Origin: Beta vulgaris subsp. vulgaris
Lineage: Eukaryota > Streptophyta > Magnoliopsida > Caryophyllales > Amaranthaceae
DNA length: 64,000 nucleotides
Assembly (NCBI RefSeq): GCF_026745355.1
Contig: NC_079210.1
Location: forward strand, 28,340,029-28,404,028
Direction: 5' to 3'
A program made the position numbers and the translations under genes. The notes beneath the pieces are model-generated. The model was not told the DNA's origin. It did no database searches and worked only from the letters and a program-made list of their open reading frames with translations. Positions 1 through 10,668 of the stretch are shown one piece after another. Position 1 is the first letter of the stretch. Each line of letters opens with the position of its first letter.

Positions 1-294
1 ATTAGTTTAGACATTATTATAGTAGTTTCTTGCTTTAGTGCGGTATTTTAAGCTTAGGTGTTTTAGTGGTCTGCTATATACTTCAATTTGATTATAGGAT
101 TTGCTATTCAATTGTAGTTTCTCAATTTTTGTTTTTTTTGCTGTAGTTTTAGTATTATCATTATTGTTTTCGTGTGAGTAAGTCTGTGGTCTTGTCTTTT
201 GATTTTATTTTATAGTTTATTATAGTAGTTTATTTTTAGTAGTGGTTTTAAGAATTAGTAGTCTAGTTATTTTGAATTGTTACCTTTATAGTTT

Positions 295-2674
295 ATGCCA
301 CATACTATCGTGCTTTGTTTCTTTTGATCCGAGATTGAAAAAACAGCGTGCACTAAGGAAACAGAAGAGTTGGAGCAAATACAAGAGCTGCCATATTTTG
401 GTTTGGAGTACATCTTCTCTGAAGAATCTGACAATAAACCATTAGAGATGGGGGATAACAACAACGAAAAGCCACTACGTGACTACGCAATGCCGAATGC
501 TAGTGGAGCCCTTCAAGTATTGTAAGACCTACTATTTCTGCTAATAATTTTGAGCTTCGCCCTGCTTAATTCAAATAATTCAACAAGACCAATTTAGTGG
601 CCTAGATAATGAAGACCCTAATGAACATATAACCACTTTTCTTGAAAAATGCGATACTGTTAAGTTAAATGGAGTGACTGACGATGTTATTCGACTTGGT
701 TGTTTCCGTTTTCACTTAAAGATAAAGCTAAAATGTGGTTAAAATCTAATCCACCTAATTCATTTACACATGGGCTACATTATCTCAAGCTTTTCTTAGT
801 AAATATTTTCCCCGGGAAAAACTGCTAAGTTTAAAATAATATAACTAGTTTTGTCAATTGATGGGGAGTCTTTATATGAAGCATGGGAAAGGTTTAAAGA
901 TTTACAACGTAAATGTCCTCATCATGGTGTTCCTGATTGGTTCTGTGCAAACTTTTTATAATGGTCTAATGAATCTGTTAGAAACTATAGATGCATGCCG
1001 CGGAGGTGCAATAATGGGTAAAACTACTGAAGTAGCTAATAGGTTACTTGAAGAGATGGCTTCTAATAATTATCATTGGTCTAATAATAGGGGTAAAGCA
1101 AAGAATGCTGCTGGTATGTATGAAGTAGAAGGAATTAACATGTTAAATGCAAAAGTTGACAACTTAGTTAATTTGTTTACTAAAATGAGTAATGTCAATT
1201 CTATGCCTACTACTATGCCATGTAATTTGTGTGGAGGTGCTCATTTAACTGCTGAATGTGCTAATGTGGAGCAAGCTCAATATGTTTCTAATTTTAATAA
1301 GCACCCACAAAATGATCCCTATTCTAATACTTATAATCCATGCTGGAGAAACCATCCTAATTTCTCTCGGAGGAATTCAGGCCAAAAAAATGTTAATGTT
1401 AATTCACAACATCAACCTGGCTTTCATCAAAAACAACCCCAACAAGAAATTAGACCATCATGGGAGTTGGCTATTGAAAAAATTAGCTAATGCTACTTCT
1501 GAAAGAATTGAAAAGTTGGAAACTAAATTGATCAGATTGCTATTTCTAATAGAAATGTAGAACTTCAACTTGGACAGTTAGCTATGCCATTAATTCTAGA
1601 AATCAAGGAGCTTTGCCTAGTAAAACTGAAGTTAATCCTAAACAACATTGCAATGCTGTACTCTTAGAAATGGTAAGGAGCTAAGTACCCTAAAAAGTAC
1701 GATGAAAGAAAATGAGGTCGCCAATGAAAGTGAAAAAGAGAAGGAGAATTATGAAGCTGAAAAAGAACCTGAATTAACACCTCTGCCCCCATTGAGACCT
1801 TATGTTCCCCCCATTCCTTTTCCACAAAGACTTAAACAAACTAAATTAGATAGTGAATATGAAAAATTCTTGAAAATGTTCAAGCAATTACATATTAACA
1901 TTCCTTTTATTGATGCTTTAATGCAAATTCCTTCTTATTCTAAGTTTCTTAAGGAAATTATGTCTAAAAAGAAGAAGTTGGAAAAATATGAAACCATTGC
2001 TTTGAGTGAGGAATGTAGTGCTGTGATTCAGAAAAAGCTTCCCCCTAAACTGAAAGACCCAGGAAGTTTTTCTATTCCTTGCACTGTAGGTGATATTTGT
2101 TTTCTAAAGCCTTGTGTGATTTAGGTGCAAGTGTCTCTCTTATGCCTTTATCTATTTGCAAGAAGTTAGGATGCATAATATAAAATCTACACTGTTCTTT
2201 GCAACTTGCGATAGATCTATCAAATATCCAATAGGAATACTAGAAAATGTGCTAATTAAAGTTAATAAATTTATTATTCCTGTTGATTTTATTATTCTTG
2301 ATATGGATGAGGATGTGGAGGTACCTATTATTTTAGGTAGACCTTTTTTGGCTACTGCTGGAGCTATTATAGATGTTAAGAATGGTATTTTAACGTTTGA
2401 AATTGGTGAAGAGAAAGTTCACTTCAATATATTCAATTCTTCTAAAAAGAATTCACAACGTGATCTTGTTTGTCAAGTTGATATAATTGAAGACATGACT
2501 AAGAACAAACATGTAACTAATGCTACTAATGATCTACTTGAAGTGTGTTTGAGTAAAACAGGTACTCCTCCTAAGCTTAAGAAAGCAAAGGTAAGAAAAG
2601 TTTCCTCCAATCAAGAGAATGTTTTTCATGGAGGAAAAAGGGTGAATTCAAAACAAAAGGTAAGTCTCCCTTGA
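295..2674 (+). pseudogene. Athila-like gag-protease pseudogene
   Basis: This is a decayed copy of the gag frame that is still open at 10,669-12,324. The start ATG (295) is kept but single-base losses scatter the frame (for example near 510-570 and 700-840), so only pieces translate: 858-1490, with knuckle CNLCGGAHLTAEC, and 1648-2124. A one-base loss near 2110 separates the gag C-terminus from the aspartic protease, whose active-site stretch reads DLGASVSLMP at about 2118-2147 and whose later ILGRPFLATAGA lies near 2329-2362. Gag would form the particle and the protease would cut it. Nothing homologous to RT follows. Too broken to be translated whole; family assignment is firm. Confidence 0.85.
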
Positions 2675-4802
2675 TAACTAAGACGACCACTAAAGGAGCG
2701 ACAAACTCCTCGATTGATCCTGGTTAAACGGAACTTGATGGAAGTCAAGCTATAGACTCTAAACAAGCGCTACTTGGGAGGCAACTCAAGCACTTTTAAT
2801 TGTTTATTTAATTTTTCTAATTTAGTTCTCTTTATGCTTGTTCCTTTTTGTTTTTCTTTTGCAGATACCAGAGACTATAATGAAGATAAGTCTCTTATTC
2901 ATGTTACCTGCTACTGCAGCCCTGCTACATGTTGTTGTAACCTGCTATTGCTCTATGTCCTGGTACTTCCTTCTACTATGTGCTGCAGTCTACTATGTGC
3001 TGCAGGCTATTGTGTGCTGTTGTATGCTTTGTGTGCTGCTACACGCTACTGTATCACCATTATCACAAGAGTAGCTAGCTCGCTGCCACTCTCTTACTGC
3101 ATTGCACTTGAGACGTCGTCTTGCACCCCAGGTTGTTTCTTTCTAGTCTCTTATAGTGCCACATTGCTTCATATAATCTGAGTTTATCGAAACATTGAGG
3201 ACAATGTTTGTAATAAGTGTGGGGGAGAGGCTTAAGCCTTGAATTGCTGGATTGATGTATTGTTGTGATGCTGGAATTAATTGTGTGAAGAAACAGGTTT
3301 AGAAAATGAAAAAATCTAATTGGATATGCCATATTTTAGGGGAGGTGCTGTCAAAATTTATGCAGAAATTTTAATTTTCATGTCTGATATTGATTTGAAG
3401 GAAATTCCGTTAGCTTAATTTGAATTGATGAAAAGAAAAAAAAATTCATTTTTAAAATTGAAAAAAAAAAAAAATTTTCTAGTTTTGTTGCAAGCTAATG
3501 GGTTTTTAATTTCGACTGTTGGAGAATGGCATAGCATAATTGTTCAAGTGTTTACAAGTGGTAAGAATGGTTATTTAAGATTTGATTGTGATTTACTTGG
3601 TGGACATCTATAACCATTGTGAGATCCTTTTGAGCCTTTTAGTAGACTAAAACATCTGTATTAGTCTCTATTTTTTGAGAGTGTGTGTTAGTTCCTGGTG
3701 AAATATAAACTCTTGGATTTGCATTGGTTTCTTCGAGACTACATTGAAACATGAGCATATATTAAATGATAAAGGCATTTGTTTTTGTTGAACCACATTT
3801 AGCCTAAGCCACCTACATTATCATATCTCTTTCTAAAGCCCCTCTGAGCCTTAAGCCTATTTCTTTTGTTTAAACCACATTACAAGCTTATTCCCTAAAC
3901 ACATGACTTTTACCTAATCTTTGAGCTAGTGGAATATATGACATGATTTAAATGGGTTGTACGTCATACTTCTAATGTGTAGGTGATTATATTAGTTTCC
4001 AAAATATTTTTTCTCAAAAAGAAAATATCAAAATGAAATGAAAAATATGAAGGAAGAAAAAAAAAATGACAAAATATGAAAAAAGAAGAAAAAGAAAGAA
4101 AAGGTTCATATTTAGAATGAAAATGAGTTCGGAGAAGTTTATTATTAGATATATGACAAACATTTGAGTAGTTGGAGTTTTGACTGTGACCATTACAATT
4201 GGCCTTTTAGAGATTGTGTACTCCACTAGTCTTAAAATTTTGAGCACCAAATACTAAATATTCCTACCCTTTACCCGAGCCTTACATTACAACCTTACTA
4301 AAGTCCTTTTGATTTTTTATGCTCTATGTCTTCTTAGTGGTGGAGAATTGAACGATATGCAAATTTAAAGAGAATATTTTCATTTCGAGTCGACCTTTAG
4401 GTTTTGAGTGATAATTATTATACCCTAAACACATGAGTGATCATAATATTTTATTTTTATTTGCACGACTAAAGTGAGGGTTCACCAAGTTAATTACTCA
4501 ATTACTCAATTCTTGAATATGGTTTGGTAAGACTGAATGGAAACACTAATACATGAAGTACTATGCTTTTTGAAGAATTGGTTGGTCTTTGGCTCATTGC
4601 TGTGACGTCTAAATAATATTTGAACTAAAATTATTTTCGAAATCATATTTTTTGTCTTGTGAAAACTTTCAGTTGAGTTATGGCTATTATAATAGGATTT
4701 GCCTGAAAAGTCAGTCAGAAGTTAAAATTTATAATGACAAATAGAAGCTAGTATTATAGTCCTAGTTTGCTCGAGGACTAGCAAACCTTAAGTGTGGGGA
4801 GT
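2675..4802 (+). other. Non-coding 3' region of Athila-like unit A
   Basis: About 2.1 kb without a credible gene. It begins with the GGGAGGCAAC phrase (2775-2784), then a TGCTGC/CTACTATG-rich stretch (about 2930-3060), an A-rich tract near 3420-3480 and AT-rich DNA up to the polypurine tract. The same order recurs in unit B (7060-8932), so it is a genuine conserved part of the element. Confidence 0.7.
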
Positions 4803-6179
4803 TGATAAGGCTCTATTTTATATATGATTTCTGCCTTTATATTACTTTTAGTATAAGTTTTGAGACTTATAATATGTTTTCTTCTCATATTTTAATATTA
4901 TAACAGTTAAGTTACTTGAGTTACAAAGTTGATTTAAAATATGAGAAATACGCTTAAGAAATTACTTGCTTGATTTAATACTACTTATACATGCTAATTT
5001 GATTTATCTAATATTTATAATAGTAGTATTGTTTATTATGCAAATAATTTATTTTGGAGCTTAAGTGTTTATTACTTTATTAAATTATTTGTAGGAAAAT
5101 GAGAAGAAGAAAAAAGAAACAAAAGAAAGAAAGTAAAAGGAGAAAAAGAAAATGGGCCAAAACCCATTATTGAAACAAAAAAAGCCACGCACGAAGGAAG
5201 CAGCAACGAAAATGAAACCTAAGACTAAAAGGGGGGCTGCATATATACACAGCAGGTAGAGTGACGGCAGACGACGAAGAAGGTAGAGACACAGCAGACA
5301 ACAGACGACGAAGGAAGAACTGAACCGCGGGAGACGCGACGCGGTGGCCATTGACGGAAGTCAAAAGTCCATCTAAACTGGAGTTTATTTCTCTTCTCTC
5401 TTAGTTAGTTTATGTTTAATTATTATGTTTAATTTCAGATTTTTAGTTTCAATTGGTTTGTTTAGTTTAGTTTTTATGTCTAGCTAAATTTCTATGTTCT
5501 AGGGCTAGATGTAGTCTTTTATTTTTCTGTCAATGAGTTGAACCAAGTTGTTTGGGTTGATTTATTTTTATTGCAATTTGATAATTTTGGTTTGATTTCG
5601 TATAATTGATTTGGCCAGTTGATTATATGTTTAAGGTATTGGATTTGTAGCAGGAGTGAACTTTCAATATTAGTTCGTGGAATTATCAAACGTCAAGTAG
5701 TATAATTTTAGGAATAGTTATACACTAGGGGTGATCGTTTACATGAATTTCTTGTTCGTAATGAGTTATGGTAATGTTTACGACCACGGAAGTAGGCGTA
5801 AAGTTATTATAAATATGCGTTTTCTACCTTGGAAGAGGAGATAATATAAATTAGGAAATTCGGTCATTGCAATACAATAGTCTTTAACCCAGCAATTAGT
5901 TTAATTTCATTGTAGAAAGTAATTGGCGAAATCTATGTCCTGGAACTGTTTCTCATATTTGATTCTTACCCATTAGTGTTAGAATTAGTATAGTTCTTAT
6001 TTTATTCGTCTAGTTTATCACCCACAATCACTACTTTCGGATCGTCTAGATAATATTAGTATCTCTTAATTTGGTAGTTGATTATACCTCCTTGTGGGAA
6101 ACGATATGTTGCTTACCCTATATTTATTTTAATTGACCCGTACACTTGCGGTATTTTAAGGTACATTTAGGACCGACCA
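4803..6179 (+). repeat. Athila-like LTR 1 (1377 bp)
   Basis: Begins TGATAAGGCTC directly after the polypurine tract and ends GGACCGACCA just before a primer-binding site. It is nearly identical to 8933-10312, differing by scattered single bases and small indels. A TATA-like CATATATACAC lies at 5240-5250. It serves both as 3' LTR of unit A and 5' LTR of unit B; no target-site duplication separates the units. Confidence 0.9.
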
Positions 6180-6185
6180 AGTTTT

Positions 6186-6202
6186 TGGCGCCGTTGCCGG
6201 GG
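6186..6202 (+). promoter_or_regulatory. Primer-binding site, tRNA-Asp type
   Basis: TGGCGCCGTTGCCGGGG follows the LTR after six bases and is complementary to the 3' end of plant tRNA-Asp, the primer used by Athila elements. Confidence 0.85.
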
Positions 6203-6534
6203 TGGCAATAGTTCAATATCATACTAGAGGGAATTTCAATATTAGTTTAGACATTATTATAGTAGTTTCTTGCTTTAGTGCGGTATTTTAAGCTTAGGTG
6301 TTTTAGTGGTTTGCTTATACTTCAATTTGATTATAGGATTTGCTATTCAATTGTAGTTTCTCAATTTTTGTTTTTTTTGCTGTAGTTTTAGTATTATCAT
6401 TATTGTTTTCGTGTGAGTAAGTCTGTGGTCTTGTCTTTTGATTTTTATTTTATAGTTTATTATAGTAGTTTATTTTTAGTAGTGGTTTTAAGAATTAGTA
6501 GTCTAGTTATTTTGAATTGTTACCTTTATAGTTT

Positions 6535-7059
6535 ATGCCACGTACTCATCGTGCTTTGATTTCTTTTGATCCCGAGATTGAAAAAACAGAGCGTGCACTA
6601 AGGAAACAGAAGAGGCTGGAGCAAATACAAGAGCTGCCATATTTTGGTTTGGAGTACATCTTCTCTGAAGAATCTGACAATAAACCATTAGAGATGGGGG
6701 ATAACAACAACGAAAAGCCACTACGTGACTAGGCAATGCCGAATGCTAGTGGAGCCTCTTCAAGTATTGTAAGACCTACTATTTCTGCTAATAATTTTGA
6801 GCTTCGCCCTGCCTTAATTCAAATAATTCAACAAAACCAATTTAGTGGCCTAGATGATGAAGACCCTAATGAACATATAACCACTTTTCTTGAAAAATGC
6901 GATACTGTTAAGTTAAATGGAGTGACTGACGATGTTATTCGACTTGGGTTGTTTCCGTTTTCACTTAAAGATAAAGCTAAAATGTGGTTAAAATCTAATC
7001 CACCTAATTCATTTACGACATGGGCTACATTATCTCAAGCTTGTGCAAACTTTTTATAA
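6535..7059 (+). pseudogene. Athila-like gag 5' fragment
   Basis: Starts with the same ATG (MPRTHRALISF) as the full gag at 10,669. An in-frame TAG at about 6730-6732 (TAC to TAG; the 10,669 copy reads TAC) splits it into 6535-6732 and 6736-7059. The gag core is visible (GLDDEDPNEHITTFLEKCD, then LKDKAKMWLKSNPP) but the frame leaves homology at ATLSQA, where unit B has lost about 160 bases, and ends soon after. The zinc knuckle and everything downstream are absent. Not functional. Confidence 0.85.
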
Positions 7060-8932
7060 TGCTCTATGTCCTGCTACTTCCTTCTACTATGTGCTGCAGT
7101 CTACTATGTGCTGCAGGCTATTGTGTGCTGTTGTATGCTATTGTGTGCTGCTACACGCTACTGTATCACCATTATCACAAGAGTAGCTAGCTCGCTGCCA
7201 CTCTCTTACTCCATTGCACTTGAGACGTCGTCTTGCACCCCAGGTTGTTTCTTTCTATGTCTTTTATAGTGCCACATTGCTTCATATAATCTGAGTTTAT
7301 CGAAACATTGAGGACAATGTTTGTAATAAGTGTGGGGGAGAGGCTTAAGCCTTAGACTGCTGGATTGATGTATTGTTGTGATGCTGGAATTAAATTGTGT
7401 GAAGAAACAGGTTTAGAAAATGAAAAAATATAATTGGATATGCCATATTTTAGGGGAGGTGCTGTCAAAATTTATGCAGAAATTTTAATTTTCATGTCTG
7501 ATATTGATTTGAAGGGAAATTCCATTAGCTTAATTTGACTGAAAAGAAAAAAAAAATTCAATTTTTAAAATTGAAAAAAAAAAAAAAGTTTTTCTAGTTT
7601 TGTTGCAAGCTAATGGGTTTTTAATTTCGACTGATTCGGAGAATGGCATAGCATAATTGTTCAAGTGTTTGGCAAGTGGTAAGAATGGTTATTTAAGATT
7701 TGATTGTGATTTACTTGGTGGACATCTATAACCGTTGTGAGATCCTTTTGAGCCTTTTAGTAGACTAAAACATCTTTATTAGTCTCTATTTTTTGAGAGT
7801 GTGTGTTAGTTCCTGGTGAAATATAAACTCTTGGATTTGCATTGGTTTCTTCGAGACTACATTGAAACATGAGCATATATTAAAATGATAAAGGCATTTG
7901 TTTTTGTTGAACCACATTTAGCCTAAGCCACCTACATTATCATATCTCTTTCTAAAGCCCCTCTGAGCCTTAAGCCTATTTCTTTTGTTTAAACCACATT
8001 ACAAGCTTATTCCCTAAACACATGACTTTTACCTAATCTTTGAGCTAGTGGAATATATGAAATGATTTAAATGGGGTTGTACGTCATACTTCTATGTGTA
8101 TGTAGGTGATTATATTAGTTTCCAAGAATATTTTTTCTCAAAAAGAAAATATCAAAATGAAATGAAAAATATGAAGGAAGAAAAGAAATGACAAAATATG
8201 AAAAGAAGAACAAAAAAGAAAGAAAAGGTTGATATTGAGAATGAAAATGAGTTCGGAAAAGTTTATTATTAGATATATGACAAACATTTGAGTAGTTGGA
8301 GTTTTGACTGTGACCATTAAAATTGGCCTTGTTAAAGATTGTGTACTCCACTAGTCTTAAAGATTTTGAGCACCAAATACTAAATACTTCCTACCCTTTA
8401 CCCGAGCCTTACATTACAACCTTACTAAAGTCCTTTTGATTTTTTATGCTCTATGTCTTCTTAGTGGTAGAGAATTGAACGATATGCAAATTTAAAGACG
8501 ACATATTTCATTTCGAGTCGACCTTTAGGTTTTGAGTGATAATTATTATACCCTAAACACATGAGTGATCATAATATTTTATTTTTATTTGCACGACTAA
8601 AGTGAGGGTTCACCAAGTTAATTACTCAATTACTCAATTCATGAATATGGTTATGGTAAGACTGAATGGAAACACTAATACATGAAGTACTATGCTTTTT
8701 GAAGAATTGGTTGGTCTTTGGCTCATTGCTTGTGACGTCTAAATAATATTGAACTAAAATTATTTTGAAATCATATTTTTTGTATTTGTGAAAACTTTCA
8801 GTTGAGTTATGGCTACTTATAATAGGATTTGCCTGAAAAGTCAGTCAGAAGTTAAAATTTATAATGACAAATAGAAGCGAGTATTATAGTCCTAGTTTGC
8901 TCGAGGACTAGCAAACCTTAAGTGTGGGGAGT

Positions 8933-10312
8933 TGATAAGGCTCTATTTTATATATGATTTCTGCCTATTATATTACATTTTAGTATAAGTTTTGAGACTT
9001 ATAATATGTTTTCTTCTCATATTTTAATATTATAACAGTTAAGTTACTTGAGTTACAAAGTTGATTTAAAATATGAGAAATACGCTTAAGAAATTACTTG
9101 CTTGATTTTAATACTACTTATACATGCTAATTTGATTTATCTAATATTTATAATAGTAGTATTTGTTTATTATGCAAATAATTTATTTTGGAGCTTAAGT
9201 GTTTATTACTTTATTAAATTATTTGTAGGAAAATGAGAAGAAGAAAAAAAGAAACAAAAGAAAGAAAGTAAAAGGAGAAAAAGAAAATGGGCCAAAACCC
9301 ATTATTGAAACAAAAAAAGCCACGCACGAAGGAAGCAGCAACGAAAATGAAACCTAAGACTAAAAGGGGGGCTGCATATATACACAGCAGGTAGAGTGAC
9401 GGCAGACGAAGAAGGTAGAGACACAGCAGACAACAGACGACGAAGGAAGAACTGAACCGCGGGAGACGCGACGCGGTGCCCATTGACGGAAGTCAAAAGT
9501 CCATCTAAACTGGAGTTTATTTCTCTTCTCTCTTAGTTAGTTTATGTTTAATTATTATGTTTAATTTCAGATTTTTAGTTTCAATTGGTTTGTTTAGTTT
9601 AGTTTTTATGTCTAGCTAAATTTCTATGTTCTAGGGCTAGATGTAGTCTTTTATTTTTCTGTCAATGAGTTGAACCAAGTTGTTTGGTGTTATTTATTTT
9701 TATTGCAATTTGATAATTTTGGTTTGATTTCGTATAATTGATTTGGCCAGTTGATTATATGTTTAAGGTATTGGATTAGTAGCAGGAGTGAACTTTCAAT
9801 ATTAGTTCGTGGAATTATCAAACGTCAAGTAGTATAATTTTAGGAATAGTTATACACTAGGGGTGATCGTTTACATGAATTTCTTGTTCGTAATGAGTTT
9901 ATGGTAATGTTTACGACCACGGAAGTAGGCGTAAAGTTATTATAAATATGCGTTTTCTACCTTGGAAGAGGAGATAATATAAATTAGGAAATTCGATCAT
10001 TGCAATACAATAGTCTTTAACCCAGCAATTAGTTTAATTTCATTGTAGAAATTAATTGGCGAAATCTATGTCCTGGAACTGTTTCTCATATTTGATTCTT
10101 ACCCATGAGTGTTAGAATTAGTATAGTTCTTATTTTATTAGTCTAGTTTATCACCAACAATCACTATTTTCCGATCGTCTAGATAATATTAGTATCTCTT
10201 AATTTGGTAGTTGATTATACCTCCTTGTGGGAAACGATATCTTGCTTACCCTATATTTATTTTAATTGACCCGTACACTTGCGGTATTTTAAGGTACATT
10301 TAGGACCGACCA
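8933..10312 (+). repeat. Athila-like LTR 2 (1380 bp)
   Basis: Starts TGATAAGGCTC after the polypurine tract and ends GACCGACCA. Near-identical to LTR 1 over its length, including the TATA-like CATATATAC and the run TGTGGGAAACGATAT near the end. It is shared by units B and C. Confidence 0.9.
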
Positions 10313-10318
10313 AGTTTT

Positions 10319-10335
10319 TGGCGCCGTTGCCTGGG
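10319..10335 (+). promoter_or_regulatory. Primer-binding site of unit C, one mismatch
   Basis: TGGCGCCGTTGCCTGGG: the tRNA-Asp complement with one substitution (CCTGGG where the site at 6186 has CCGGGG). Confidence 0.8.
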
Positions 10336-10668
10336 AGGCAATAGTTCAATATCATACTAGAGGGAATTTCAATATTAGTTTAGACATTATTATAGTAGTT
10401 TCTTGCTTTAGTGCGGTATTTTAAGCTTAGGTGTTTTAGTGGTCTGCTATATACTTCAATTTGATTATAAGATTTGCTATTCAATCGTAGTTTCTCAATT
10501 TTTGTTTTTTTTTGCTGTAGTTTTAGTATTATCATTATTGTTTTCGTGTGAGTAAGTCTGTGGTCTTGTCTTTTGATTTTATTTTATAGTTTATTATAGT
10601 AGTTTATTTTTAGTAGTGGTTTTAAGAATTAGTAGTCTAGTTATTTTGAATTGTTACCTTTATAGTTT

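Larger units (their letters stand above)
1..4802 (+). mobile_element. Athila-like unit A, internal region (5' LTR outside window)
   Basis: The window opens about 60 bases downstream of where an LTR would end: bases 1-480 match 6241-6725 and 10,376-10,860 almost base for base. The unit holds a broken gag and protease, then about 2 kb of non-coding 3' region with the phrases GAGGACAATG and AAGTGTGGGGGAG (near 3206-3228), which I associate with Athila 3' regions. No RT, RNase H or integrase lies between protease (ends about 2674) and the 3' region. The unit therefore looks like a non-autonomous deletion derivative. A purine tract (AGTGTGGGGAG, about 4791-4801) abuts the next LTR and is the polypurine tract. 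Confidence 0.85.
6180..8932 (+). mobile_element. Athila-like unit B, internal region with large deletions
   Basis: Only 2.75 kb separates LTR 1 from LTR 2. The 5' leader and the first part of gag are kept; then two deletion joints at about 7040-7065 lead straight into the 3' non-coding region that in unit A starts near 2945. A polypurine tract and TGATAAGG restart at about 8921-8933. Both joints carry a few bases of shared sequence, as in illegitimate recombination. Confidence 0.85.

Noticed and set aside
2774..3181. Cys/Leu-rich 135-codon frame that might look like a membrane protein or an env-like ORF
   Set aside because: It covers a TGCTG/CTACTATG-rich non-coding part of the Athila 3' region; no signal peptide, glycosylation pattern or env similarity.
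5085..5364. Minus-strand frames in LTR 1 (and 9214-9496 in LTR 2)
   Set aside because: Identical frames appear in both LTRs because the LTRs are identical; they oppose the transcribed strand and have no domain.
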